Translations under genes and position numbers: made by a program
The notes under the pieces: model-generated
What the model saw: the letters and a program-made list of their open reading frames with translations, nothing else
Told to the model about the DNA's origin: nothing
Databases searched by the model: none
Shown: one piece after another, positions 22,638-30,346 of the stretch
Layout of the letters: each line of letters starts with the position of its first letter
How positions within the stretch are numbered: the first letter of the stretch is position 1
Assembly: GCA_964385465.1 (NCBI GenBank)
Contig: CAYLPJ010000063.1
Span: forward strand, 1 to 33,888
Reading direction: 5' to 3'
Length of the DNA stretch: 33,888 nt
Source: CAYLPJ01 sp964385465
GTDB lineage: Bacteria > Planctomycetota > Phycisphaerae > SM23-33

Positions 22638-22851
22638 GCTATGGCGAGTCCTGGTTCGGTTCGGCCTCTGGTGGGCCGCGCTGTTCGGGCTGATCGGCAT
22701 GGGCAACTGCCCCTGCTGCGGCCGGCCGGGATGCCCCGGCGGGGCCGCCGGCGCGGGCCTGCTCGCCGCTCTCGCCGCCGGGCTCGTTGCCCTGTTCCAG
22801 CGTCGAGCCGGTAAGAGCCATGCCCCCGAATCGCCCGAGGCCGAAGCTTAG
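22630..22851 (+). CDS. Small Cys-rich membrane protein
   Basis: A 73-residue protein overlapping the end of pilT by 8 bases. Two hydrophobic helices (VRFGLWWAALFGLIGMG and AGAGLLAALAAGLVALF) flank a short CPCCGRPGCPGG loop that could bind a metal or carry reactive thiols. The tail is charged. I do not recognise a family. Tight overlap and the membrane pattern support coding. Confidence 0.6.
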   Translation: MGKLWRVLVRFGLWWAALFGLIGMGNCPCCGRPGCPGGAAGAGLLAALAAGLVALFQRRAGKSHAPESPEAEA

Positions 22852-22889
22852 CCGCCGCCGACGGAGCCTTTCTGAAACCGAAGTGGCCC

Positions 22890-23321
22890 ATGCCGCCGAC
22901 CTTGTTGGCCGTGTCCATCGCGGCCATGGTCGCATTGCACTTCCTGCTGCCGGTGCTCCGCGTCATTCCCTGGCCGTGGAACCTGCTGGGAGTGCTGCCC
23001 GTCGCCTTCGGCATCGTCTGGAATATCCGGGCCGAACAGCTCTTCAAGCGGCACCAGACCACCGTCAAGCCGCACCTGCAACCCACGACGCTTGTCGAGA
23101 CCGGGCCGTTCCGTTTGAGCCGCAACCCGATGTACGTCGGCATGGCCGCCATCGCCGTCGGTGTGGCAGGGCTGTGCGGAAGCCTGACGCCGATGTTCGT
23201 TCCCATCGCCTTCATCGCCGTGGTGGCCGTCGTGTTCATACCGATGGAGGAACGGGCCATGCAGCAGGCGTTCGGCGACGCCTGGGCACGGTACCGCACC
23301 CGCGTGAGACGGTGGCTATAG
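22890..23321 (+). CDS. Isoprenylcysteine/phospholipid methyltransferase-family membrane protein
   Basis: A 143-residue integral membrane protein of the ICMT/PEMT superfamily, SAM-dependent methyltransferases acting on small or lipid substrates. It has about four membrane helices. The family motif is present as LVETGPFRLSRNPMYVGM (SAM-binding R-NP-Y region), with a C-terminal IPMEERAMQQAFGDAWARY containing the conserved E-E pair. The start is ATG 22890, but a CTG at 22872 with GGAG upstream would add LKPKWP, which resembles homologues. The substrate is unknown. Confidence 0.85.
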   Translation: MPPTLLAVSIAAMVALHFLLPVLRVIPWPWNLLGVLPVAFGIVWNIRAEQLFKRHQTTVKPHLQPTTLVETGPFRLSRNPMYVGMAAIAVGVAGLCGSLTPMFVPIAFIAVVAVVFIPMEERAMQQAFGDAWARYRTRVRRWL

Positions 23322-23352
23322 GCGGAATAGTCGCCCATCCCTCTTGTTGGAT

Positions 23353-24654
23353 TCACTCCCGGCCGAACAACGTCAGGCGTATCAACGCGGCAATCCGTGT
23401 GTTGTCGAACGAACCTCGCACCTGGTCGCTGTTGACTCCCTCCGCCCGTACCAGCACGCCGCCTGATACATCGTCGCGCGCTGCCCAGACGATGGAGAAA
23501 GGCATCGTCAGGCCGGCGCGGTCGGGTTTGGCGATGAATGGGGCCGTGCCCGTGCCATCCCGCCCATCCTGCGGCGCGCCGTTCTCGTCCTGGGCCGGCA
23601 TAGTGGCCGGGATGTCGGCGGAAGTGCGGATCGGCACGCCAACCAGCCGCATGCCGCCGGCGTCGCTGTCAGCGGCCGTCATGATGAGCGTCCGCGGGTT
23701 GCGTCGCAGGTACTCGCGGGCGACGCCGAAGGCCTCGTCGGCTCGGCGGGCTGCTTCGAGAACACCCGCCGCGTTGTTCTTGTTTCCGAAGTTGTCGGTG
23801 CCTTCCTCCTCGACGACCAGCAGAAACCGCCTGCCGCTGGCGGACAGCACGGTCAGCGCGACCTGGGTCATCTCAGCAACGGTGGGCGCGCTGGGGTCGT
23901 AAAGCGGAAGCCCCTTGGCCGCGAGTTCCTCCTCGCTCTTGTCGTTGAACGTGTGCTCGGCCGCGAACAGCCCCAGCACCTTCTTCGTGCCTGCCGGCAA
24001 CGCAAGCAACTCCTGCCTTGTACGAACGACTGAATAGCCGCGCTGGCGGGCCTCGGCCAGCAGATCCCGCCCGTCCTTGCGAACGCCCGGGCCGTAGACA
24101 CCTTGCATCCCTTCCGGCAGGAAGTATCTCTCGCCGCCGCCAAGCATCACGTCGGCCCCGCTTTCGACAAGCTGGGCCGCGATGCCATCGTGGTCCTGCC
24201 TCGTCTGGACGGACGCCAAAAAGCAGCCCGTTCCCGGCTCGGTGCTGGTGCCGGTCTGGACGACGCCCACCGGCAACCCGGCCGCGATGGCCTGCTTGGC
24301 CACGCTGAGCGATCGGCTCTGGTCATCGACTAGATCACGCCCGCGCTGGCCGCCCGCCGACCCGCCATAGGCATCCGAAGCGACCTTCACGCCGTAGGCG
24401 TGCGTGGTGCCTCCGCCATTGCTGGTCGCCGTGAGGCTGTCGGCCATGTGCCCGCGATAGACCGCGATGGCCGGTAGCTTGTCCCAGTTCAGATCACCGT
24501 CAGGCCCGGCGTGAAGTGCCCGCGCGGCCGCCCAGGTCGCTGACGATGCCCCGTCGGGGTGGATGAAGATCACGCTGCCCTGGTCCGGCTGGCCGCAGCC
24601 ACACAGCATGAAGGCAGCAGAAACAACAACTGCCATAGCGCCTGTCATTCGCAT
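23353..24654 (-). CDS. Alkaline phosphatase-superfamily lipoprotein with altered metal site
   Basis: A 433-residue exported protein. The signal peptide ends in the lipobox LCGC (C20). The alkaline phosphatase fold is recognisable: SVIFIHPDGASSATWAAAR (D34), the nucleophile region TATSNGGGTTHAYGVK (S78 aligned with the catalytic Ser), LLVVEEEGTDNFGNKNNAAG (E282, D287) and TAADSDAGG (D329). The His ligands of classical enzymes appear replaced: N291 and S330, and DGTG where HTG is expected. It may be a phosphatase with different metal use, or an inactive relative. ATG 24654 has AGAAGGAGG upstream; the longer start at 24720 adds a basic, unlikely leader. Confidence 0.85.
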   Translation of the reverse strand: MRMTGAMAVVVSAAFMLCGCGQPDQGSVIFIHPDGASSATWAAARALHAGPDGDLNWDKLPAIAVYRGHMADSLTATSNGGGTTHAYGVKVASDAYGGSAGGQRGRDLVDDQSRSLSVAKQAIAAGLPVGVVQTGTSTEPGTGCFLASVQTRQDHDGIAAQLVESGADVMLGGGERYFLPEGMQGVYGPGVRKDGRDLLAEARQRGYSVVRTRQELLALPAGTKKVLGLFAAEHTFNDKSEEELAAKGLPLYDPSAPTVAEMTQVALTVLSASGRRFLLVVEEEGTDNFGNKNNAAGVLEAARRADEAFGVAREYLRRNPRTLIMTAADSDAGGMRLVGVPIRTSADIPATMPAQDENGAPQDGRDGTGTAPFIAKPDRAGLTMPFSIVWAARDDVSGGVLVRAEGVNSDQVRGSFDNTRIAALIRLTLFGRE

Positions 24655-24732
24655 GGAACGCCTCCTTCTAACTCGAGGATACAGACCTCGACGATACCGA
24701 ACTCCACCGGCATCGGCCATTGGAAAGAGCGG

Positions 24733-25281
24733 CTACATCTCGATGCCGACGCAGGCCCCGGTGCCGGCGTGGTAGTAGTGCTTGATCTCCTGCATTTCCG
24801 TAACCAGGTCGGCTGCGTCGATGATCGGCTCCGGGGCATACCGGCCGGTCAGCACGAGCGTAGTGCCGGGCCGTGCGCCTTCGACCAACGCCAGAACCTC
24901 GTCCACATCCACCAAGCCCGTGGCCAAGGCGAGATTGATTTCGTCGAGGATAACGAGCCGATAGCGACTGGACTGGATGGCCTGACGGGCCGCTCGCATA
25001 CCGCGCTGGGCCACGGCGGCATCGAAGGCGTTGCCTCCGTTCCTGACGAACCCGCTGCCGCCGAAGCGTTGCACGGTAATGTGATCCGACAGGCGCGACA
25101 GGATGGCAAGCTCGCTGGTCGGCTGGCCCTTGAGGAACTGGGCGAAGAACACCTGCTGGCCCGCCCCGGCGGTTCGCACGGCCAGTCCGATCGCGGCCGT
25201 CGTCTTGCCCTTGCCTCCGCCCGTGTAGACGTGGACCATGCCCCTGAGCCCCATTCTCTTGGGTACTGACTTCGTGCTCAA
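24733..25281 (-). CDS. cobO: Cob(I)alamin adenosyltransferase, CobO/BtuR type
   Basis: A 182-residue cytoplasmic enzyme that transfers the adenosyl group of ATP to cob(I)alamin. The P-loop YTGGGKGKTTAAIG is at residues 19-32, followed by FFAQFLKGQ and the VILDEINLALATGLVDVDEV and VLTGRYAPEPIIDAADLVTE motifs of the CobO family. Start TTG 25281 has AAGGAG 7 bases upstream and overlaps the metH stop by 4 bases, so it is translationally coupled to metH. It provides adenosylcobalamin, which a class II RNR or mutase elsewhere could use. A 6-bp hairpin (24673-24691) follows in the gap before the phosphatase gene. Confidence 0.94.
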   Translation of the reverse strand: MSTKSVPKRMGLRGMVHVYTGGGKGKTTAAIGLAVRTAGAGQQVFFAQFLKGQPTSELAILSRLSDHITVQRFGGSGFVRNGGNAFDAAVAQRGMRAARQAIQSSRYRLVILDEINLALATGLVDVDEVLALVEGARPGTTLVLTGRYAPEPIIDAADLVTEMQEIKHYYHAGTGACVGIEM

Positions 25282-27704
25282 CCGCTAACTCCTTTCGCAT
25301 TCAAACGGTCTTTCTTATGGACAACGAGTTCACGAGCGGCCTTGGCGGCCGCGACGGCGTCCCGGGCGTACACATCCGCACCGATCTGCCTGGCGTAGTC
25401 ATCCGTCACCACAGCGCCGCCCACCATGAACTTGACTCCAAGCCGTTCTTCGCGGGCCTGCTGAATGACCTTGCCCATTTCGGTCATGGTTGTGGTCATC
25501 AGGGCGGATAGCCCGATGATGTCCGCGCCGGCCTCTCGGGCCCGCTGGATGATCTCCTCGCACCGGACATCCTTGCCCAGGTCGATGACGTCGAAGCCAT
25601 AGTTCCGCAGCATCAGGGCGACGATGTTCTTGCCGATGTCATGCACGTCGCCTTGAACGGTGGCGATCACCACCTTGCCGGCCTTGGCCCTGCCCGTTTC
25701 CGCAAGCAGCGGTTCAAGTAATTCGAACGCTCGCTGCATCGCCTCGGCCGAGAGCATCAACTGCGGCAGGAAGTACTCTTTTCGCTCGAAACGCTCGCCG
25801 ACCTCCATGATGGCCAGCACGAGATGCTCCTCGACCAGCGCATAAGGTCGTGAGCCGGCATCTAGAGCTTGCCGAACCAGATCAGCGATTCCATCTCTGT
25901 CGCCACGGATCACCGCTTGGCGGCAGGCGTCAGCAGGGCTACGGGGTGCGGGAGCCTCCTCTGCCGGTCGCGAGAAGAACTCGATGTAGGCCAGACAGTT
26001 TGGGTCGCCGGCCTGGAGGGCGTCGCATGCCCGACGCACGGCGGCAAACGTGGCCTCGCAGGGGTTGGCGATGACCATCGTCAACCCGCGTGCCACGGCC
26101 ATTGCCAGGAACGTCGCGTTCAGCCACCGTCTCTCCGGCAGGCCGAAGGAGACGTTGGACAGCCCCAGCACGGTGTTGACGCCGAATTCGTGCGACGCCC
26201 AGTCCACCGTCTCCAGTGCAGACCGCGCGGCCGCCGGCGAGCTTGAGACCGTCATCACCAGGCCATCAACGACGAGATCGCAACGCCGACAGCCCAGCGA
26301 CTCCGCGTGACGGGCGATCTCCTCGACCCTCCGGGCCCGCTCGTCCGCGGTTTCCGGGACGCCTGTATCGTCCAGCGGCAAAACGAGGATTGCTGCCCCA
26401 TATCGAGCGGCAATCGGCAGGATCTCGCGAAGCTTCTTCTGCTCGGCGGAAACCGAGTTGACCATTGCCCGGCCGGGGTACTCCCGCAGGGCAGCGGCCA
26501 GAGCTTCGGGTGAGGACGAATCCAGGACCAATGGCGCATCGACCGTTGCGCTGAGTGTGCGAACGATCTCCAGCAGCGTCTCAGTTTCGTCAATGCCGCC
26601 CATTCCCGCATTGACGTCCAGAAGCTGCGCCCCGGCGGCGATCTGCTCTGTCGCCAGTTTGCGAACCTCCGCGTAGTTGCGGTCCAGCAGAGCCTTTTGA
26701 AGCTTCTTCTTGCCGGTGGGATTGATGCGTTCACCAATCACGGTCAAGGGCTTGCCCGCCCCAGGCGAGACCAGCGCACGGGCCGAAGCCAGGCAAAGTC
26801 CTTGCGTTTCGGCGGGAGCGGGGCGTTGGATGCCGCCCACATGATGCTTCAGTGCCCGGATATAGTCGGCGCTGGTGCCGCAGCATCCACCGAGAATGGA
26901 TGCCCCGGCCTCGACGAGAGAAGCCGCCTTCTGGCCGAACGTCTGAGCATCCATGCTGAAGAGGGTCTTCCCTTGACGAAGGATGGGCAATCCGGCATTG
27001 GGCTTTGCCAGTAGCGGCACGTGAGCCACCGGCCGCATGCGCGCCAGCACCTTCCCCATGTCCTCGGGGCCGGTGGAGCAGTTGCAGCCCACAGCGAACG
27101 CTCCCAGCGATTGAAGGATCACCACAGCCGCCTCTGGCGGCGTGCCCGTCAATGTCCGGCCGCCCTCGTCAAAGGTCATGCTGACCAGGACGGGCAGATC
27201 ACAGGTTTCCTTCGCGGCGATCAGTGCCGCACGGGCCTCCTGGATGTCCATCATCGTCTCGATGACCAGCAGGTCGACGCCGCCGGCGACCAGTCCGGCG
27301 ATCTGCTCGGAAAAGACCTCGACGGCCTGCTCGAAGGGCAGTTCCCCAAATGGTGCGACCAAGTGGCCGGTGGGCCCGATGTCGCCCACCAACAGCTTGC
27401 CCGATGGTGTGATCTTTCGGCTGGCCGCCGCCAGCCGCTCATTCAGGGCCGATACCGATTCCGGGCCGGCTCCATATTCCTGAAGCTTCAGGCGGTTGGC
27501 CCCGAACGTGCAACTGTAAACGGCGTCGGAGCCCGCCGCGAAGTAGTTCTGGTGCATCTGCTGCACCTGGTCCGGATTCTCCGCGGCCCACAGTTCGGGG
27601 CATGCCCCGGCCGGCAGGCCACGACGCTGAAGCTCCGTCCCGGTAGCGCCGTCCAGAATCAGTACACGCTCGGCGAGGCGTTCGCTGAGTTCCCTCGGCG
27701 TCAT
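25278..27704 (-). CDS. metH: Cobalamin-dependent methionine synthase without reactivation domain
   Basis: An 808-residue enzyme that moves the methyl of methyl-tetrahydrofolate via cobalamin to homocysteine. Domains: homocysteine/zinc barrel 1-290 (C209 and C274/C275 in GGCCGTS); pterin-binding barrel about 318-575 (IGERINPTGKKKL, LLDVNAGMG); cobalamin cap about 590-670; Rossmann B12 domain with GDVHDIGKNIV (H688, cobalt ligand). It ends there, lacking the C-terminal AdoMet reactivation domain, which is encoded separately just upstream. ATG 27704 has GAGGTGA upstream and overlaps that gene's stop; the longer ORF start adds 19 unlikely residues. Confidence 0.95.
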   Translation of the reverse strand: MTPRELSERLAERVLILDGATGTELQRRGLPAGACPELWAAENPDQVQQMHQNYFAAGSDAVYSCTFGANRLKLQEYGAGPESVSALNERLAAASRKITPSGKLLVGDIGPTGHLVAPFGELPFEQAVEVFSEQIAGLVAGGVDLLVIETMMDIQEARAALIAAKETCDLPVLVSMTFDEGGRTLTGTPPEAAVVILQSLGAFAVGCNCSTGPEDMGKVLARMRPVAHVPLLAKPNAGLPILRQGKTLFSMDAQTFGQKAASLVEAGASILGGCCGTSADYIRALKHHVGGIQRPAPAETQGLCLASARALVSPGAGKPLTVIGERINPTGKKKLQKALLDRNYAEVRKLATEQIAAGAQLLDVNAGMGGIDETETLLEIVRTLSATVDAPLVLDSSSPEALAAALREYPGRAMVNSVSAEQKKLREILPIAARYGAAILVLPLDDTGVPETADERARRVEEIARHAESLGCRRCDLVVDGLVMTVSSSPAAARSALETVDWASHEFGVNTVLGLSNVSFGLPERRWLNATFLAMAVARGLTMVIANPCEATFAAVRRACDALQAGDPNCLAYIEFFSRPAEEAPAPRSPADACRQAVIRGDRDGIADLVRQALDAGSRPYALVEEHLVLAIMEVGERFERKEYFLPQLMLSAEAMQRAFELLEPLLAETGRAKAGKVVIATVQGDVHDIGKNIVALMLRNYGFDVIDLGKDVRCEEIIQRAREAGADIIGLSALMTTTMTEMGKVIQQAREERLGVKFMVGGAVVTDDYARQIGADVYARDAVAAAKAARELVVHKKDRLNAKGVSG

Positions 27705-28330
27705 GACTTCACCTCGATCCCGGCGATGGCCAGCGTCGATTTTTCCGGGATCAGCATGCACCGAGGCGACAGGGCTACGCCTATTTCTCGCAGGCGCAGC
27801 ACTTCGTGCAGTGTATGTTGGCAGGCCAACGGGAAATCTCCATAGCCTGGGCTGTACCGCCGGGTAAGCCCTTGCCCGAACCGACTGCGCTCTTGGCGGA
27901 CGTAGTTATGAAGGTATTCCATCGCCGCCTCAGCCATCTCCGATGCGGCCGCGTCATGAATCACGGCCTCCACAAACCGCTGGTCTTCCGTCAGCGATCC
28001 GATACGTTCCACCACGGCCGCGCCGACGGTGACACCGAGAATTACCGCTTGGCGACTGCGGGCCAGCAAGGCTGCCAGCGACGCTGACTGCATGGGTTCG
28101 ATGCCGCAGCAGGAGACCACGTCGTTCTCCACCGCCACATCCGTAAGGGCATATCGGCCGCGCGGTTGGCACAACCCCACAGCGGCATGGACAACCGTTT
28201 CCATGTCCTGCATCTGCGCCTTGGGCACGATGGTGGTCCGCGCATGGAACTGAAGCCGCCGCAGGATCGCCTTCATGGGGGCGGCAACAGGTATCCGAGG
28301 CACATCACGAACCGTTAGTATGCTCTTCAT
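27701..28330 (-). CDS. MetH reactivation-domain protein (stand-alone)
   Basis: A 209-residue protein homologous to the AdoMet-binding activation domain of methionine synthase. The key motif LTRRYSPGYGDFPLACQ corresponds to the RxxPGY AdoMet-binding signature. SCCGIEPMQSASLAALLARS and EYLHNYVRQERSRFGQG are also typical. It reductively remethylates cob(II)alamin in the split MetH, as with the Thermotoga-type separate gene. The start is uncertain: ATG 28330 overlaps thyX by 26 bases, ATG 28351 by more, and neither has a strong ribosome site. It is translationally coupled to metH by ATGA. Confidence 0.9.
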   Translation of the reverse strand: MKSILTVRDVPRIPVAAPMKAILRRLQFHARTTIVPKAQMQDMETVVHAAVGLCQPRGRYALTDVAVENDVVSCCGIEPMQSASLAALLARSRQAVILGVTVGAAVVERIGSLTEDQRFVEAVIHDAAASEMAEAAMEYLHNYVRQERSRFGQGLTRRYSPGYGDFPLACQHTLHEVLRLREIGVALSPRCMLIPEKSTLAIAGIEVKS

Positions 28331-29075
28331 CTGGGGTCGCACTCGATGCATATCGCTTCTGCATTTCCGCGTGTTTGCCGCACGTCATCTTGCCCTCGGG
28401 GCACTTGCCTGCGGATACGCACTTCGGGCCGGCGTTGGAGAAGACGGCCGGGCAGGCCGCCCGGGCCAGGCTGAGCATCTCGTCGGCCACCTGCCGGATT
28501 TCCCACTGAGCGCGTTGGCAGAGCCGCTCCTCGAAGAAATGCAGCAGCGAGCGGGCGTTCATCGTGACCATGATCTTCGTTTCGCAGGCGTTGGGAAGCA
28601 CGTAGCGGGCGTCCTCGTTGCTGGATTCGCCGCTGTCGCCCAAGGCTTCGTTGATGGCACGATATCGCTGGGCAATCAGGTCCATCGTCTGGCGATAGTA
28701 GTCTTCCGCAGGCATGTCCCCGTTGTCCGTGCGGACGCTTTTGCCCTTGAGCCGCGGCGGAATGACATAGTCGAAATCGCTGTGCCGCACGTAACGCTGG
28801 CTGCGCTGCGAGTAGCTGGCGATGCGGTGCCGCACCAGTTGGTGCGTCATGGCGCGAGAGACGCCTTCAATGTAGAACGTGAAGCTGACGTGTTCGACAG
28901 GGCTCATGTGGCCCATGTCAGCCAGCTTCCGCACGAACGGGTCGGCCTTTGCCGCGTCCTGATCGAGAAGGCCGTCCGTCTTGTGCGCATAGCACAGCTT
29001 GGCGGCGGACGCGATCAACTCACCGGGCAGGCTCGTATGCCGCACCAGCATCACTTTGGGTTCCACTTCTGCCAT
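28305..29075 (-). CDS. thyX: Flavin-dependent thymidylate synthase ThyX
   Basis: A 256-residue FAD enzyme that makes dTMP from dUMP using methylene-tetrahydrofolate, releasing tetrahydrofolate. The ThyX motif RHRX7S is present (RHRIASYSQRS, R82-S92), with the downstream YVIPPRLKGK and PNACETKIMVTMNARSLLHF regions. A C-terminal Cys-rich extension (PKCVSAGKCPEGKMTCGKH) is longer than the minimal family and resembles a zinc-binding tail seen in some anaerobes. It lies 75 bases after dcd in the same orientation. Confidence 0.96.
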   Translation of the reverse strand: MAEVEPKVMLVRHTSLPGELIASAAKLCYAHKTDGLLDQDAAKADPFVRKLADMGHMSPVEHVSFTFYIEGVSRAMTHQLVRHRIASYSQRSQRYVRHSDFDYVIPPRLKGKSVRTDNGDMPAEDYYRQTMDLIAQRYRAINEALGDSGESSNEDARYVLPNACETKIMVTMNARSLLHFFEERLCQRAQWEIRQVADEMLSLARAACPAVFSNAGPKCVSAGKCPEGKMTCGKHAEMQKRYASSATPDEEHTNGS

Positions 29076-29150
29076 TGTTCATGACTCCCTGTCCCGGCTG
29101 GCCGGCCGCAATGCCTGCGGTCTGCCGGTCGCCTGCAATCCCAAGAATGC

Positions 29151-29717
29151 TCACGCCCGTGGCAGGACAATACTGTCTTGACCTTGATACTTGCCGTTGC
29201 GGTCGCGGTATGAGATCTCGCAAGGAGCTTCGCCCTGGAAGAACAGCACCTGGGCGATCCCCTCGTTCGCATAGACCTTGGCCGGCAACGGCGTGGTGTT
29301 GGATATCTCCAGAACGGCCTGCCCCTCCCACTCCGGCTCGAACGGGGTGACGTTCACGATGATCCCGCAACGGGCGTAAGTCGATTTGCCCAGGCAGACC
29401 GTCAGCACGTCTCGCGGAATCCGGAATCGCTCAACGCTCAATGCCAGGGCAAAGCTGTTGGGCGGAATGATGCATACCTCGTCTTCGATCTCCACGAGAC
29501 TGCGTGTGTTGAACTCCTTGGGGTCCACCACGCAACCGTACACGTTCGTAAAGATGCGGAAGTGACGGGACACGCGAATGTCATAGCCGTAGCTCGACAG
29601 TCCGTAGGAGATCAGTCTCCGGCCATCGTCTTCGCGAACCTGCGCCTCGACGAACGGGGAAATCATGTCGTGTTTTCGCGCCATCCGCGCGATCCAGCTA
29701 TCGCTGCAAAGGCTCAT
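29151..29717 (-). CDS. dcd: dCTP deaminase
   Basis: A 188-residue trimeric dUTPase-fold enzyme that deaminates dCTP to dUTP on the way to dUMP for ThyX. Motifs: SYGLSSYGYDIRVS, VCLGKSTYARCGIIVNVTPF, and the catalytic Glu in EWEGQAVLEISNTT. Length and motif order match the usual enzyme. Whether it is monofunctional or also acts as dUTPase is not clear. Its start overlaps the nrdG stop by 4 bases (ATGA). Confidence 0.95.
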   Translation of the reverse strand: MSLCSDSWIARMARKHDMISPFVEAQVREDDGRRLISYGLSSYGYDIRVSRHFRIFTNVYGCVVDPKEFNTRSLVEIEDEVCIIPPNSFALALSVERFRIPRDVLTVCLGKSTYARCGIIVNVTPFEPEWEGQAVLEISNTTPLPAKVYANEGIAQVLFFQGEAPCEISYRDRNGKYQGQDSIVLPRA

Positions 29718-30346
29718 GCAATCACTTCCTTTCGTGCGCTCAGGGCCGGGTGGAGCGCCAGCTCCGGCCGGAATTCCTGTAGTGTGTGTGTCGAGCCAGC
29801 GGGAATCATGGCCGCGACGGCTGCCACGTCATCGGGCGCTAGAAGCTCTTCGACCATGGTCGTTCGGAACTCGTGGCGGACGCCGCTGCCGGCAATGAGG
29901 CGAACGCTCTCGGCAATGGCTCCAGTATCCACGGCCGTGCCTACAAGCCGGTGGTACAGCGGCCAGGGGGCCTTGACGTCCATCGCCACATAGTCAAGCA
30001 ACCCCTCCTGAAGCAGCCGGCGCAACACTTCGGGCCGGCTGCCGTTGGTGTCGAGCTTGATCTTCAGCCCCATGGCGCGAACGCGTCGAATGAATGACGA
30101 CAGGTCACCCTGAAGCGTGGGCTCTCCGCCGGAGATCACGACGCCTCCGAGTTTCCCTCGTTGGCGAGCGAGCATCTCCAACACCTCATGCTCATTCCAC
30201 GACGGTCTGTCCTGAGGCGCAATCGACAAAAGCAAGCCGTTGTGGCAGAACGGGCATCGGAAGTTGCAACCCTGCGTGAAGACGACGGCCGCGATTTCGC
30301 CGGGGTAGTCGCTCAATGTCAGGGGTTCAAAACCGCCGATGATCAT
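29714..30346 (-). CDS. nrdG: Anaerobic ribonucleotide reductase activating protein (radical SAM)
   Basis: A 210-residue radical-SAM activase that installs the glycyl radical on NrdD using AdoMet and a 4Fe-4S cluster. Cluster motif CNFRCPFCHN (CxxxCxxC), SAM-binding VISGGEPTLQGDL, and KLDTNGSRP and YVAMDVKAPW complete the set. The N-terminal GGFEPLTLSDYPGEIAAVVF is typical of the NrdG2 type. Start ATG 30346 overlaps the nrdD stop by 4 bases, so the two are translationally coupled. Confidence 0.95.
   Translation of the reverse strand: MIIGGFEPLTLSDYPGEIAAVVFTQGCNFRCPFCHNGLLLSIAPQDRPSWNEHEVLEMLARQRGKLGGVVISGGEPTLQGDLSSFIRRVRAMGLKIKLDTNGSRPEVLRRLLQEGLLDYVAMDVKAPWPLYHRLVGTAVDTGAIAESVRLIAGSGVRHEFRTTMVEELLAPDDVAAVAAMIPAGSTHTLQEFRPELALHPALSARKEVIA

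Noticed and set aside
22787..23902. 371-codon plus-strand frame across the methyltransferase and phosphatase
   Set aside because: It crosses two well-supported genes in other frames and has no domain.
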